Assembly: GCA_024275975.1 (NCBI GenBank)
Contig: JAJRYC010000021.1
Location: 1-44,837 of the forward strand
Origin: Nitrospirota bacterium
Lineage (GTDB): Bacteria; Nitrospirota; Thermodesulfovibrionia; Thermodesulfovibrionales; UBA6898
DNA: 44,837 nucleotides
Direction of reading: 5' to 3'
Position numbers and translations under genes: made by a program. How positions within the stretch are numbered: position 1 is the stretch's first letter; each line of letters starts with the position of its first letter. Positions 1-8,008 of the stretch are shown piece after piece. A model generated the notes under the pieces. That model was given only the letters and a program-made list of their open reading frames with translations, did no database searches and was not told the origin of the DNA.

Positions 1-148
1 GGCTAAAACTATATATCGTGTGCCTACAACTTTTGGCCTCCGCTTATCTTGTCGCTTTTGTAACTGCTCATTTTTTCTATGCTTTTTTGCGGGACTACCC
101 CCAGATTACCAGAAATTAGCTTACATTTCCCAAACGTCAGTATAATAA

Positions 149-457
149 ATGCAAATAAAAAGTCAGATAACATTAAGAGAAATAATAGATTTAATTAGAT
201 CCCTGAAAGAAGATATAAGAACGGAATATAGAGCAGAGGTTGTGGGAACATTCGGCTCATTTGTTCGTGGAGAAGAGAACGAGACGAGTGATATCGATGT
301 TCTTGTGGAATTTGATGAAGATGCAGACCTTTTTAATTTTGTTGGTCTCTCCATCTTTCTTGAGGAAAGACTGGGCAGAAAGGTTGATGTTGTTCCCCGT
401 GATACAGTAAGACCCGAGTTGAAGGAGAGAATATTAAAGGAGGCTGTCTCTGTATGA
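149..457 (+). CDS. MNT-type nucleotidyltransferase (antitoxin-like)
   Basis: A 102-residue minimal nucleotidyltransferase. The motif GSFVRGEENETSDIDVLVEF (about residues 36-55) is the GS-x10-D-x-D active-site signature of the MNT/Pol beta superfamily. A third acidic residue probably lies in KVDVV near residue 80. In MNT/HEPN modules such proteins modify, usually AMPylate, a HEPN ribonuclease partner and so act as the antitoxin. The next reading frame starts in an ATGA overlap with this stop and begins like a HEPN/DUF86 protein, but it ends after 15 codons, so the enzyme seems to have lost its partner. The ATG has no clear ribosome-binding site. The fold is certain; the present role without a toxin is unknown. 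Confidence 0.9.
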   Translation: MQIKSQITLREIIDLIRSLKEDIRTEYRAEVVGTFGSFVRGEENETSDIDVLVEFDEDADLFNFVGLSIFLEERLGRKVDVVPRDTVRPELKERILKEAVSV

Positions 458-501
458 GGGAGTCTAAATTCTTGCTCAAAGACATCCGGTTCCCCAGATA
501 A
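454..501 (+). pseudogene. Truncated HEPN (DUF86-like) toxin remnant
   Basis: The ATG overlaps the MNT stop as ATGA, the usual coupling in MNT/HEPN pairs. The frame reads MRESKFLLKDIRFPR and then stops. MRESK-LLKDI resembles the opening of DUF86 HEPN proteins, which normally run to about 110-140 residues and carry an R-x4-6-H RNase motif; nothing like that follows. I see no HEPN continuation in the roughly 90 bases before the convergent permease gene, so the rest appears deleted. The HEPN identity rests on position and a few residues. Confidence 0.5.
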
Positions 502-591
502 AATCTTCGCTCCCAAAAATACTGGAAGATCAATAAGAGGAAAGACTTCCCGGCGGTATTTTCGTCCGGTTTCCTCCTGTCACGTCCATTC

Positions 592-1701
592 TTACAGTAT
601 CTTTTTTTTAAACCGCAGAGAGCTTGAGGTGACGACCACTATACTGAGAACAAGAAGCGATAATGTCTGGGGCCAGAGAATGTCCATACCGCTGCCCTTC
701 AGGAATATCCCCCTGATGATCACAAGAAAATACCGGAGAGGGTTGATGTACGTCCCGTACTGTATGACCTGGGGCATGTTCTCAATGGGGAACATGAATC
801 CTGAGAGGAGCACCGCCGGGACATAGAAAAGGAACGTCGCCATCATAGCCTGCTGCTGTGTCCTCGATATGGTGGATATGAGAAGTCCCATTCCGAGGAC
901 CGAAAGGAGATAGACTGCCGTGTTGAGCGCGAGCCAGGGAAGGGAACCCTGGATCGGAATTTCAAACCAGAAGACCGCCACTGTTGTGACGACAAGCATA
1001 TCGAAAAACCCTATGGCGGCAAAGGGTATAGTCTTGCCGAGCATGAGTTCTATGGGCCGTAACGGAGTGACCATCAGCTGCTCCATTGTCCCGATCTCCC
1101 ACTCTCGCACCACGGCCATGGAGGTGAGCAGCAGGCAGGTGAGCATTATAACGATCGCTATAACACCGGGGACATTGTAGTTTTTACTTCTCAGGTCAGG
1201 GTTATACCATGCCCGCGCGCGGAGGTCGATCATCGGGTCCGGTGGCCTGATATTCCTGCTTAAATCACCGGAATATTCCATGATGATCCTGTTTATATAC
1301 TCCATGGCCACGGTGGCGGTGTTTGAGTCGGTGCCGTCCACAATCACCTGTATGGATGTGGGAACTCCCTTCTTCAGGTCTCCTGAAAAGCCGCTGTTTA
1401 TCCGGATGGTCGCGATGACCTTACCCCTTTAAAGAAGGTCCTGTATCTCGTCGGCCTGCTCCACATGGACTTTCACTGTAAAATATCCAGAGGACTCAAG
1501 CCGCCGCACCAACTCCCGGCTTTCAAGGGACTTATCAAGGTCATATACGGCTGTCGAGATGTTGTTTACGTCAGTGGTGGCGGCGTAACCAAAGGCGAGC
1601 ATCTGGATCACCGGCGTGATAAAAATGATGGCCAGCATCCTCCTGTCCCTGAACACCTGAATGAACTCCTTGACGATCATCTCTTTTATCCGAAGAAACA
1701 T
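592..1701 (-). pseudogene. ABC-2 type permease, broken by one in-frame TAA
   Basis: Last gene of the efflux operon, a membrane permease of the YbhS/YbhR (ABC-2) family. The frame is continuous from ATG at 1701 to TAA at 592, except for a TAA at 1429-1431 (codon 91). Counting that codon, the length is 369, the same as the upstream paralogue at 1704-2813. The two align throughout: MFLRIKEMIVKEFIQVFRDR at the N terminus, the extracellular VIVDGTDSNTATVA motif, then REWEIGTMEQLMVTPLRP and a run of membrane segments. The paralogue has Asp at the stop position (YLDRGE against LL-stop-RGK), so one substitution from a sense codon such as GAA would explain it. It is a recent pseudogene, a sequence error, or a read-through site. 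It starts 2 bases after the paralogue ends. Confidence 0.85.
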
Positions 1702-1703
1702 GG

Positions 1704-2813
1704 CTATTCAATCCTCTTTTTAAATTTTTTGTTGGCTATGCCAAAGACCACCAGGCCGAAGATACCGAGAAGTGCCGTCTCGAAAAGCAGCATATGCAAT
1801 GGATTGCCTTTCAGGAAGATGTCCTTCAGCATGCTCACAAAATAACGTGCCGGTATGGCATAGGTGATTATCTGGAGGGGCCTGGGCATGTTCGGGATGG
1901 CATACATGAAGCCGGAAAGCAGGAAGGCGGGCAGAAAAGTCGCCACCATGGCTATCTGGCTCGCCACCAGCTGGGACTTTGCAACGATAGATATTAGCAT
2001 CCCGAGGCTGAGTCCGCCAAAGAGAAACAGGGATGAGAGCCCTGCAAGCAGAAACAGGCTCCCCTTCATCGGCACATCGAATAAAAAGACTGCCAGAAGC
2101 ACTGATACCAGCATATCAATAAAGCCGATCAGGAAGTACGGTATGAGTTTTCCGAGGATGAACTCCGGGGTCTTCACAGGCGTTGATATGAGCTGCTCCA
2201 TGGTCCCCCTCTCCCACTCGCGCGCAACAGTGAGGGAGGTGAGAAGTGCCGCGATAACGGACATGATCACCGCAATAAGACCCGGGATGATGTAATTTCT
2301 GGATTCAAGCTCCTCATTGAACCAGACCCTCATACGTGTGTCTATAAGAGGGGGTCGCTGCCTGACGGCAATCCTTTTGGAAAAAAGCCCGGTCACACCG
2401 GATATATATCCGAGCGCAATGGTAGCTGAATTTGAATCGCTTCCATCGACTATCACCTGAAGCTCCGCCGGTCTCCCTTTCTTTATGTCTTCAGAGAAGT
2501 CCTGTGGAATGGTAATAGCCACCAATGCCTCGCCCCTGTCAAGATATCCGTCTATCTCTCTCTGGCTGTAGACATGGTCTATGATTGTGAAATACTCTGA
2601 TTCGCCGAATTCCGCCACGAGTTCCCTGCTGAGCGTGCTCTTGTCGAGGTCGCAGACTACCGTCTCCAGGTTATTTACATCCAGAGTTATTGCATAGCCG
2701 AAGATAAACAGGAGCATCACCGGCATCAGAAAGGCCATGGCAAGACTCAGCGGGTCACGCCGGATCTGTATCAACTCCTTTTTTGCAATCGCTTTAATTC
2801 TCGATATTTTCAT
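1704..2813 (-). CDS. ABC-2 type permease (YbhS/YbhR-like)
   Basis: A 369-residue ABC-2 permease of the drug/ion exporter kind. It has one N-terminal membrane anchor (residues about 22-43), a large extracytoplasmic domain with the family motif VIVDGSDSNSAT, then about five membrane helices from residue 175 on. The cytoplasmic coupling region AREWERGTMEQLISTPVKT is diagnostic of this family. It would pair with the downstream paralogue as a heterodimer energised by the two upstream ATPases. It starts 1 base after the ATPase stop and is followed after 2 bases by the second permease. With that partner interrupted, this one would have to work as a homodimer or the pump is dead. Substrate unknown. 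Confidence 0.93.
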   Translation of the reverse strand: MKISRIKAIAKKELIQIRRDPLSLAMAFLMPVMLLFIFGYAITLDVNNLETVVCDLDKSTLSRELVAEFGESEYFTIIDHVYSQREIDGYLDRGEALVAITIPQDFSEDIKKGRPAELQVIVDGSDSNSATIALGYISGVTGLFSKRIAVRQRPPLIDTRMRVWFNEELESRNYIIPGLIAVIMSVIAALLTSLTVAREWERGTMEQLISTPVKTPEFILGKLIPYFLIGFIDMLVSVLLAVFLFDVPMKGSLFLLAGLSSLFLFGGLSLGMLISIVAKSQLVASQIAMVATFLPAFLLSGFMYAIPNMPRPLQIITYAIPARYFVSMLKDIFLKGNPLHMLLFETALLGIFGLVVFGIANKKFKKRIE

Positions 2814-2814
2814 C

Positions 2815-3744
2815 TCACGCGCTCTCTATCAGCGTCACGAACACGTCTTCGAGTGACGGCATGATTTTATCGACCCTGATTACTTTAATTCCTGCTTTTC
2901 CAAGCTCTCTTTCGATCTCAGGTGTCGCGGTCTCTACATCATCGACAACAGCGTGGAGCAGGCTCCCGAAGAGCGCGGTCTCAATGCCGCTCCGGCCCAG
3001 GACCTCAAGTGCCTCAAACGTCCTGTCCGTCTCTATCTCGAGGACGGAACGACGCATATACTGCACCTTCAATTCAGTGGGCGTCCCCTCGGCAATGATC
3101 TTTCCCCTGTAGATGAGGGCAAGCCTGTCGCAGTACTCTGCCTCATCCATGTAGTGAGTGGTGACAAAGACCGTGGTGCCACCCTTTGCCATCTCATAAA
3201 TGAGACTCCAGAAATTCCTCCTTGAGACAGGGTCCACCCCTGAGGTGGGCTCATCGAGGAATAATACAGGGGGCTCATGGAGCAGGGCGCATCCAAGTGC
3301 AAGTCTCTGCTTGATTCCTCCCGGCAGGGTCTTTGTGATCACAGCCCGCCTGTCCTTAAGTCCGGACATTTCAAGGACCCACTCCTTTCGCTCTTTCCTG
3401 GTCTTTCCGGTGACACCGTACATCCCGCTGAAGAACGTGATGTTTTCCTCTACCGAGAGGTCATCGTAGAGCGAAAATTTCTGTGACATATAGCCGATGG
3501 TCTTCTTGATTTTTTCCGATTCCCTTACAATATCAAAGCCCCCTACTGTGCCGTCCCCACCCGTAGGCTGCAGGAGGCCGCAGAGCATCTTTATCGTGGT
3601 GGATTTGCCTGCGCCGTTCGGCCCGAGGAAGCCGTAAATCTCCCCCCTGCTCACCGAAAAACTTATACCCTCCACTGCCGTGAAGTCGCCAAATGTACGG
3701 GTGAGACCCTCTACCGTTACGGCTATGTTCTGCTCATTCATCAC
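2815..3744 (-). CDS. ABC transporter ATPase, second of two (YbhF C-terminal half-like)
   Basis: A 309-residue ATP-binding subunit. Walker A GPNGAGKST is at residues 41-49, the Q-loop lies in YMSQKFSLYDDLSVEENI near 95, and Walker B is VLFLDEPTSGVD, followed by an H-loop (VTTHYMDEAE). The signature is LPGGIKQRL rather than LSGGQ/LSGGMKQ, so the serine that contacts ATP is replaced; this could make one composite ATP site weaker. In E. coli YbhF two such ATPases are fused in one chain; here they are separate genes. The start overlaps the previous ATPase by 11 bases, suggesting translational coupling. It energises the ABC-2 permeases just downstream. Confidence 0.95.
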   Translation of the reverse strand: MMNEQNIAVTVEGLTRTFGDFTAVEGISFSVSRGEIYGFLGPNGAGKSTTIKMLCGLLQPTGGDGTVGGFDIVRESEKIKKTIGYMSQKFSLYDDLSVEENITFFSGMYGVTGKTRKERKEWVLEMSGLKDRRAVITKTLPGGIKQRLALGCALLHEPPVLFLDEPTSGVDPVSRRNFWSLIYEMAKGGTTVFVTTHYMDEAEYCDRLALIYRGKIIAEGTPTELKVQYMRRSVLEIETDRTFEALEVLGRSGIETALFGSLLHAVVDDVETATPEIERELGKAGIKVIRVDKIMPSLEDVFVTLIESA

Positions 3745-4663
3745 CGGCCACCATCGTTATGAATATATCTTCAAGGCTGGGGACAATCTTTCCATAACTC
3801 TTCATCTCTATTGCCGCGGCCTGAAGCTCAGATGCTATCGTCTCTGTCAATTCCAAGCTTTCAAGGGCGATATGGAGCCTGTCGCCATAAATGCTTATAT
3901 TTTTTACGCCTGGAACTATTTTTAATACTTTCATAGCTCCCCTCGGGTCATCAGCCCAGAGGGCGATCATTGGATAACCGAAGGACTTCTTCATTGCCGC
4001 CGGATCGTCCTCTATCAGGAGCTTACCCTTATGTATAAGCCCTACCCTGGTGCAGCGTTCCGCCTCATCGAGATAGGCCGTGGATACGAAGATCGTGACG
4101 CCCTCTTTCAGCAGGTCATAGAGTATCTTCCAGAAGTCTCTCCGGGAGACTGGATCAACACCGTTTGTCGGCTCATCAAGGAAGAGGACTTCCGGGGTAT
4201 GAATGAGGGCGCAGGCAAGGCCGAGTTTCTGCTTCATGCCGCCGGAGAGCTTTCCGGCAAGCCTTGATTTAAAAGGTGTAAGGTTGCTGAAGCCAAGAAG
4301 TCTCTCGATCTTTTCAGGCCTTTCTTTCCGGGGTACATCGTATAAGTCGGCGTAAAAGATGATGTTCTCCATCACAGTAAGGTCCTCGTAGAGACCGAAC
4401 CTTTGCGACATGTAGCCAATCTTTTCCTTGACTGTCTCGCTTTCGGTTATCACGGAATGCCCCGCCACCCAGGCCTGCCCGGAATCCGGCTCCATAATCG
4501 CTGTCAGAAGCCTCATCAGGGTGGTCTTGCCCGAGCCGTCCGGTCCCACCAGGCCGTAGATCTCACCTCGCTTAATCTCCAGATCGAGGCTGTCAACCGC
4601 CCGGTAGTCTCCGAAGGATTTCATGAGTTTTTCCGTTCTTATTGCAACCGCTTCGTTATTCAA
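3734..4663 (-). CDS. ABC transporter ATPase, first of two (YbhF N-terminal half-like)
   Basis: A 309-residue ATP-binding subunit with Walker A GPDGSGKTT (about residues 39-47; an Asp variant also typical of the first half of YbhF), a YMSQRFGLYEDLTVMENI Q-loop region, a canonical signature LSGGMKQKLGL and Walker B VLFLDEPTNGVD. It ends in a DrrA-like C-terminal extension (PSLEDIFITM). The canonical signature contrasts with the LPGG of its partner, so the pair probably forms one consensus and one degenerate ATP site. It overlaps the membrane-fusion gene upstream by 8 bases and the second ATPase by 11 bases, so the three genes are one translational block. Confidence 0.95.
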   Translation of the reverse strand: MNNEAVAIRTEKLMKSFGDYRAVDSLDLEIKRGEIYGLVGPDGSGKTTLMRLLTAIMEPDSGQAWVAGHSVITESETVKEKIGYMSQRFGLYEDLTVMENIIFYADLYDVPRKERPEKIERLLGFSNLTPFKSRLAGKLSGGMKQKLGLACALIHTPEVLFLDEPTNGVDPVSRRDFWKILYDLLKEGVTIFVSTAYLDEAERCTRVGLIHKGKLLIEDDPAAMKKSFGYPMIALWADDPRGAMKVLKIVPGVKNISIYGDRLHIALESLELTETIASELQAAAIEMKSYGKIVPSLEDIFITMVAGDE

Positions 4664-5642
4664 GAAGAATCCTCACATCAGCAGGCATACCGGGTTTCAG
4701 TTCATCCCCGTCATTATTTACGCTGACCTCTACTCCAAAGACAAGCTTCACCCTCTCTTCTTTGGTCTGGACATTCTTGGGAGTAAACTCCGCCTTCGAT
4801 GATATCCGGGTGATTGTTCCATCGTAAATCTTCTCCGGGTAGGAATCCGTTCTGACCTCCGCCTTCCGGCCCAGTTTCACAAGCCCCAGCCTGCCTTCCT
4901 TTATATAGATCTTTACCCAGGGATGTTTGAGATCGCCAATGGTGTATACAGGCATCCCCCCTGCAACCGTCTCCCCGATTTCAATATATTTCCTTAGTAT
5001 CACACCTGATACCGGCGCATAAATCATGGTCTCTTTCAATCTGTCTTCAGATGCCCTGAGTGCTGCCTCGGCCTGCCGCACCCTGATTTCCTGTGCCTGC
5101 AACTTCTCTTTTCTCGGTCCCTCCCTGACAAGGCTCAAGACCTCACCGGCTTTCCTGAAGCTGGAGAGCGCCATCTGGTACGCCTTCTCGGAGGCATCCA
5201 TCTGCCTGGCGGATATGGCGTCATTTTCAAAAAGAAACTGATCTCTTTCATAATCATTTTTGGCTTTACTGAAGACCGCTTCGGCATAACCGAGATCAGC
5301 CTTTGCCTTCCCGATCTCCTGCGGCCTGGAGCCGGCCCTGAGCTCCTCGAGTTTCACCACGACCTCATCCAGCCGGGCCATGCGCTCACGGACCATGTTT
5401 TCAAGTTCAGACTTGTCAATCATTGCGAGTATCTGCCCCTTTTCAACACTCAGTCCTTCATCGGTATAAAGCTCAGTAACTCTACCCGGATGTTTAAAGC
5501 CCATGTCCACTTCCCTGACTTCCACATTTCCCGATGCGATAATGACCTTTTCTCCTGGTTCATGCCTGAGCTGAATCGCCAGGGAGATAGCCAATGCGGT
5601 GATGGCGATGACAAGCCCTGCTATCAAAAGTCGTTTCTTCAT
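4656..5642 (-). CDS. HlyD-family periplasmic adaptor (YbhG-like)
   Basis: A 328-residue membrane-fusion protein. An N-terminal membrane anchor (residues 5-23) is followed by a lipoyl/barrel-sandwich half-motif (GNVEVREVDMGFKHPGRV). A long coiled-coil hairpin (about residues 85-200; repeated heptads such as ARLDEVVVKLEELRAGSRPQ) leads back to the second lipoyl half (YAPVSGVILRKYIEIGETV) and a beta-barrel ending in GMPADVRILLE. It bridges the inner-membrane ABC pump and the TolC-like channel encoded just upstream. The ATG overlaps the tolC-like stop as ATGA (5639-5642). E. coli YbhG is the nearest named relative by architecture and neighbours. Confidence 0.94.
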   Translation of the reverse strand: MKKRLLIAGLVIAITALAISLAIQLRHEPGEKVIIASGNVEVREVDMGFKHPGRVTELYTDEGLSVEKGQILAMIDKSELENMVRERMARLDEVVVKLEELRAGSRPQEIGKAKADLGYAEAVFSKAKNDYERDQFLFENDAISARQMDASEKAYQMALSSFRKAGEVLSLVREGPRKEKLQAQEIRVRQAEAALRASEDRLKETMIYAPVSGVILRKYIEIGETVAGGMPVYTIGDLKHPWVKIYIKEGRLGLVKLGRKAEVRTDSYPEKIYDGTITRISSKAEFTPKNVQTKEERVKLVFGVEVSVNNDGDELKPGMPADVRILLE

Positions 5643-6973
5643 TCCGAAACCTCCTTATACCTGTCCCTGCCAATAGCTTTATCCAGAGCGGCGATGGCAA
5701 TGTCTTTATCATAAATGCCCTGGTAGTACTCAACCCTGGCCCTGAGCAGAGCAGTCTGCGCGTCAATGACATCAGTGCTCGTACCCGCCCCTGCTCCGTA
5801 TTTCAGACGTTCTATTCTCAGAGTTTCCTCCGCGGTCTCAATTGCCTTTGTCAGGACCTCTATCCTCTCCCGTGCGTTGTCAATCCCCAGGTGGGCGTCT
5901 TTTATCTCCCTGAGAATTTTGAGGCGAACAGCCCGTTCCTCTTCTTTTATCTTCTCCAGTTTCTTCCTCTCTCTGTTTATCCTGGTCTTTGTTACCCCTC
6001 CGTCAAAAATCGGCATCGTCAGCCTGAGGGAAACAAGCCAATCTTCCCTGAAATCAAAATCATTCCCGGAGTTCCCGGTGTATTCACCATAGAGATTAAC
6101 GGACGGAAGCCTTTCACCTGACATCAGTCCCACCCGTTCATCAGCCATTTCCTGCTTCTTCAGGACGACACTGTAATCAGGCCTGAGGGAAAAGGCTTTT
6201 TCCCTGCTTTCCCGGATATCGGGATATCTCCGTTTCATAGTTTCAGGGACAACCGGGATTTCCATATCCGGATCTTCGATACCCATGAAATTCTTCAGCA
6301 ATTCACGGGCGCTTTCGAGGTTATGTTTCACAATCAGGGCGCTATACCTGGCATGGGCAAGCCCGGTCTCGGTGTTTAAGAGATCAACTCTGGGGACATT
6401 GCCCGCCTTAAGGAAAAGTTCCACATCCTTTTTATGCGTCTCGAGCTGAATCACTCTCTTCCAGCTTGCATCAAGGACCCTCTCAAGTTCGAGAATCCTG
6501 TAATAAATGCTGGTCACGTTAAAGACAAGCTCCTGTCTGTCAAAGGTTAAGCCATCCTCGGCTATGGACTTGCTTATCTCAGCAATCTTCACCCGCCGGA
6601 TGAGTCTTCCGCCCATATATACCGGAAGGCTGAAGGATAACCCGATCTCATAAACCGGGTTATCAAACTCCGGGAAACCGCCTTCAAAGGGCGAGCCTGT
6701 TATGGGCAGGACCGGAAGATCATAGCGGGACCCCGTTGTACTGCCTATCAGGTTCAGACTGGGAAGCCTGCCTCCCTTTGCCTTGTCAATGTCATAGTTT
6801 TCAATCTCTATGTCGATACGCAATGCCGCAAGCCCGGGGTTGTTTTCGAGGGCGTATTCAACGGCCTCCGAAAGAGTATATGGCCCCTTCCTCATCTCCC
6901 CATGGGCGGGATGTCCCGAGGCCAAATTTCCTGCGAAAACAGCACACGTAAGAAGCATTATAATTTTCTTCAT
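5639..6973 (-). CDS. TolC-family outer-membrane efflux channel
   Basis: A 444-residue outer-membrane factor with a Sec signal peptide (MKKIIMLLTCAVFAGNLASG, likely cut near residue 20-25) and two OEP repeats with long alpha-helical coiled coils (YALENNPGLAALRIDIEIEN and IDNARERIEVLTKAIETAEE). The pairs SVNLYGEYTGNSG and SLRLTMPIFDGG mark the beta-barrel strands typical of TolC homologues. It would form the exit duct of the pump. It is the first structural gene after the regulator, with a 157-base leader that holds a perfect stem-loop and a copy of the TetR operator. Having the outer-membrane gene inside the operon differs from the E. coli ybhGFSR locus, which relies on an unlinked tolC. Confidence 0.94.
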   Translation of the reverse strand: MKKIIMLLTCAVFAGNLASGHPAHGEMRKGPYTLSEAVEYALENNPGLAALRIDIEIENYDIDKAKGGRLPSLNLIGSTTGSRYDLPVLPITGSPFEGGFPEFDNPVYEIGLSFSLPVYMGGRLIRRVKIAEISKSIAEDGLTFDRQELVFNVTSIYYRILELERVLDASWKRVIQLETHKKDVELFLKAGNVPRVDLLNTETGLAHARYSALIVKHNLESARELLKNFMGIEDPDMEIPVVPETMKRRYPDIRESREKAFSLRPDYSVVLKKQEMADERVGLMSGERLPSVNLYGEYTGNSGNDFDFREDWLVSLRLTMPIFDGGVTKTRINRERKKLEKIKEEERAVRLKILREIKDAHLGIDNARERIEVLTKAIETAEETLRIERLKYGAGAGTSTDVIDAQTALLRARVEYYQGIYDKDIAIAALDKAIGRDRYKEVSE

Positions 6974-6990
6974 TTTCAGTCTCCTATAAA

Positions 6991-7024
6991 CTTGCTCGAA
7001 AATGTAAACTCATTTTCGAGCAAG
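6991..7024. promoter_or_regulatory. Perfect 14-bp stem-loop in the tolC-like leader
   Basis: CTTGCTCGAAAATG (6991-7004) is followed by a 6-base loop and its exact reverse complement (7011-7024). In the mRNA of the efflux operon the stem would end about 10 bases before the ribosome-binding site (AGGAGA) and the ATG at 6973. There is no T-tract behind it on the minus strand, so it does not look like an ordinary terminator for the regulator gene. It may be a translational control hairpin, an RNase barrier between regulator and pump messages, or a second protein-binding palindrome. Confidence 0.6.
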
Positions 7025-7027
7025 CAC

Positions 7028-7045
7028 TAAGTAAATATTCACTTA
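7028..7045. promoter_or_regulatory. TetR operator copy 2 (efflux operon)
   Basis: TAAGTAAATATTCACTTA is the exact reverse complement of the core of the palindrome in front of the TetR gene (7742-7759). The 18 bases are conserved while the surrounding sequence is not. The site sits 55 bases upstream of the tolC-like start codon, where a repressor could block a second, internal promoter for the pump genes. Confidence 0.75.
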
Positions 7046-7130
7046 TCCCAAAGCTAAATAGATTCTGTGTATAAACTCAACAATGACGGCATTCATCTTA
7101 TCCATACAATTCACGGAAGAGCCAAATAAA

Positions 7131-7730
7131 TTAATTTAATTTCAGACATTTCTCATAGTCCTTCCAGAGCTTCATCCCCTCATCCACCAGAGAGAAGGAG
7201 AACCCGCTCAGGGACCATTTAAGTGTCGTTACCTGCACCATGCCGATCAACATCAAAGAAAGAGCAGGGGGGTTTAATTCCTTCCTGATCAGTCCACCCT
7301 TCTGTCCTTCCTTAATTATCCCGCTCAGCTTGAGGGAGTAGGCATTGATCTTCCCTAAAAGCTTTTCCCTTATATGGGGCTGTCTCATGTGGAGTTGCTC
7401 TGAAAAAACAAGTCGGGGAATCCCGTCATTTTTTTCTATATATTCGAGATGCAGCTTATATATCTTCTTTAGTCGCGCAACAGGTGGCCCGGTCGTCACG
7501 CCACTCAGGTTCTCCTCAAGCCCCGCGCCGATCTGTTCAGTCATGGCGTTAAGAATTTCGTCCTTGTTTTTAAAATGCCTGTAAAGGTTGGCTTCCGATA
7601 TCCCAACCTCTTTGGCTATTGCTGCGGTAGTAAGTGCCCCCACACCCCGGCTACCAATAATCCTGAGGGCAGCCTGAGCAATCTGCGCTCTCCTTGTTTC
7701 CCCATCAAGCTTTTCAGCTCTTTTCTTCAT
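7131..7730 (-). CDS. TetR-family regulator of the efflux operon (CecR/YbiH-like)
   Basis: A 199-residue TetR regulator. The N-terminal DNA-binding domain (residues about 12-58) has the classic helix-turn-helix TTAAIAKEVGISEANLYRHF followed by KNKDEILNAM. The rest is a helical ligand-binding and dimerisation domain. E. coli CecR (YbiH) is encoded beside ybhGFSR, which this locus resembles. The start is supported by AGGAGA seven bases before the ATG. It lies directly downstream of a good promoter whose start region is covered by a near-palindromic operator; the same operator recurs before the pump genes. It probably represses both itself and the pump until a toxic ligand binds. The ligand cannot be read from sequence. 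Confidence 0.95.
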   Translation of the reverse strand: MKKRAEKLDGETRRAQIAQAALRIIGSRGVGALTTAAIAKEVGISEANLYRHFKNKDEILNAMTEQIGAGLEENLSGVTTGPPVARLKKIYKLHLEYIEKNDGIPRLVFSEQLHMRQPHIREKLLGKINAYSLKLSGIIKEGQKGGLIRKELNPPALSLMLIGMVQVTTLKWSLSGFSFSLVDEGMKLWKDYEKCLKLN

Positions 7731-7740
7731 CGCGTCTCCT

Positions 7741-7760
7741 GTAAGTGAATATTTACTTAC
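7741..7760. promoter_or_regulatory. TetR operator copy 1 (autoregulation)
   Basis: GTAAGTGAATATTTACTTAC is a 20-bp palindrome with a single mismatched pair. It begins immediately downstream of the -10 hexamer of the regulator gene and ends 11 bases before its ATG, so a bound dimer would block initiation. The inner 18 bases recur inverted at 7028-7045. Confidence 0.8.
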
Positions 7761-7789
7761 ATTGTGCCGCCGATAAATTTATTTGTCAA
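7761..7789 (-). promoter_or_regulatory. Promoter of the TetR gene
   Basis: On the minus strand a perfect -35 TTGACA (7789-7784) is followed after exactly 17 bases by CACAAT (7766-7761), which matches the -10 consensus in four of six positions. The operator starts at the next base. This is the best sigma-70-type promoter in the window. Confidence 0.65.
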
Positions 7790-8008
7790 TTTTTTTTATT
7801 CACGGGGAGACCGGCCGCAGGAGTCGCGACCCGTTTTTTTAAAAAAATCGAGAAAATTAAAGGCATTATGCGCCTGATTTTCATCGCGCCGATGATACAT
7901 GCTATAATTAACGCGTTGTTAGGCTGAAAAAGGTAGAAGAAAATATTACTGCTCCACCTGTTCATCCCGAGCGCCGTATAATACATAGACTATTCAGAGG
8001 AGATTATC

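Noticed and set aside
1-148. Gene or mobile-element end at the window start
   Set aside because: No open frame or repeat recognised in these bases; too short to judge.
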